DNA from: Ruminococcus flavefaciens
GTDB lineage: Bacteria; Bacillota; Clostridia; Oscillospirales; Ruminococcaceae
Direction: 5' to 3'
DNA length: 21,815 nt
Assembly: GCA_002310115.1 (NCBI GenBank)
Contig: DBYI01000040.1
Span: 1-21,815 of the forward strand
Under the pieces are notes generated by a model. It searched no databases. It had not been told where the DNA came from and saw nothing but the letters and a program-made list of their open reading frames with translations. This document shows, piece by piece, positions 21,655-21,815 of this stretch. Numbering within the stretch: position 1 is the first letter of the stretch; every line of letters begins with the position of its first letter. The translations under genes and the position numbers were made by a program.

Positions 21655-21815
21655 ATAATTCTCTCCCCACCACTGCTAAACTGCAGTTACCGCTTTACGG
21701 CAGCGGCAGCCGATTTCCCAGCTCGCAATCGCACTCCGCCAAAAGTCAGCGTAATTTAAAGGGAATTACGCCGCAGAGCATTTAATGCGATATCTATACA
21801 AGTATATTATACATG
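21655..21815 (-). promoter_or_regulatory. Structured leader and partial promoter of the 827-aa protein operon
   Basis: A minus-strand TATAAT is at 21806-21811; its -35 would lie outside the window. Between it and the RBS is about 140 bases of relatively GC-rich DNA with a perfect 8-bp hairpin (21749-21756 with 21764-21771, 7-nt loop) and several overlapping short GC-rich complementarities between 21675 and 21725. No known riboswitch consensus is recognised. Confidence 0.45.

Noticed and set aside
20824..21759. 311-codon plus-strand frame opposite the 827-aa protein gene
   Set aside because: It is antisense to a coherent gene with an RBS, and its product is Arg/Ser/Cys/Leu low-complexity, typical of the reverse of an Ala/Glu-rich coding region.

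Overview
The window looks like a chromosomal segment of a Gram-positive clostridial bacterium, most likely a Ruminococcus-type gut or rumen Bacillota. The evidence is AT-rich intergenic DNA, strong AGGAGG-type ribosome binding sites, sigma-A promoters (for example TTGACA-17-TATACT), a secretin-less (monoderm) type IV pilus locus, and a major pilin that resembles ruminococcal type IV pilins. The genus is my inference from sequence feel, not from a search.

Positions 1 to about 13,400 hold an almost complete type IV pilus (T4P) locus. On the minus strand, read right to left from a good promoter at 13390-13418, come pilC (platform), a natural PilM-PilN fusion, pilO, a very large (1004 aa) PilX/GspK-like minor-pilin candidate, and two smaller minor pilins. 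This unit meets the divergent prepilin peptidase gene pilD (plus strand) at a shared bidirectional terminator (4994-5030). On the far side of pilD, back on the minus strand, lie pilB (extension ATPase) and pilT (retraction ATPase). They end at a very strong terminator (1081-1119) and are followed by the major pilin gene, which has its own consensus promoter and a 3' hairpin. PilQ and PilP are absent, as expected for a one-membrane cell. Together the genes encode motor, platform, alignment complex, peptidase, shaft and putative tip.

Positions 13,400 to 18,000 are chromosomal background on the minus strand: uvrC (nucleotide excision repair), a DUF5662-like histidine-rich protein whose start overlaps a LacI-family regulator, and a short unrecognised gene (17708-17956). 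A 530-base gap between uvrC and pilC holds the pilC promoter and little else that I can recognise.

Positions 18,000 to 21,815 hold a two-gene minus-strand operon ending in a clear terminator. It encodes an 827-aa largely disordered, repeat-bearing cytoplasmic protein with an N-terminal His/Cys metal-site-like module and recurring FLAQF-type short motifs, followed by a 362-aa TPR-like protein. I do not recognise its function; with the giant pilin-like protein it is the most novel part of the window.
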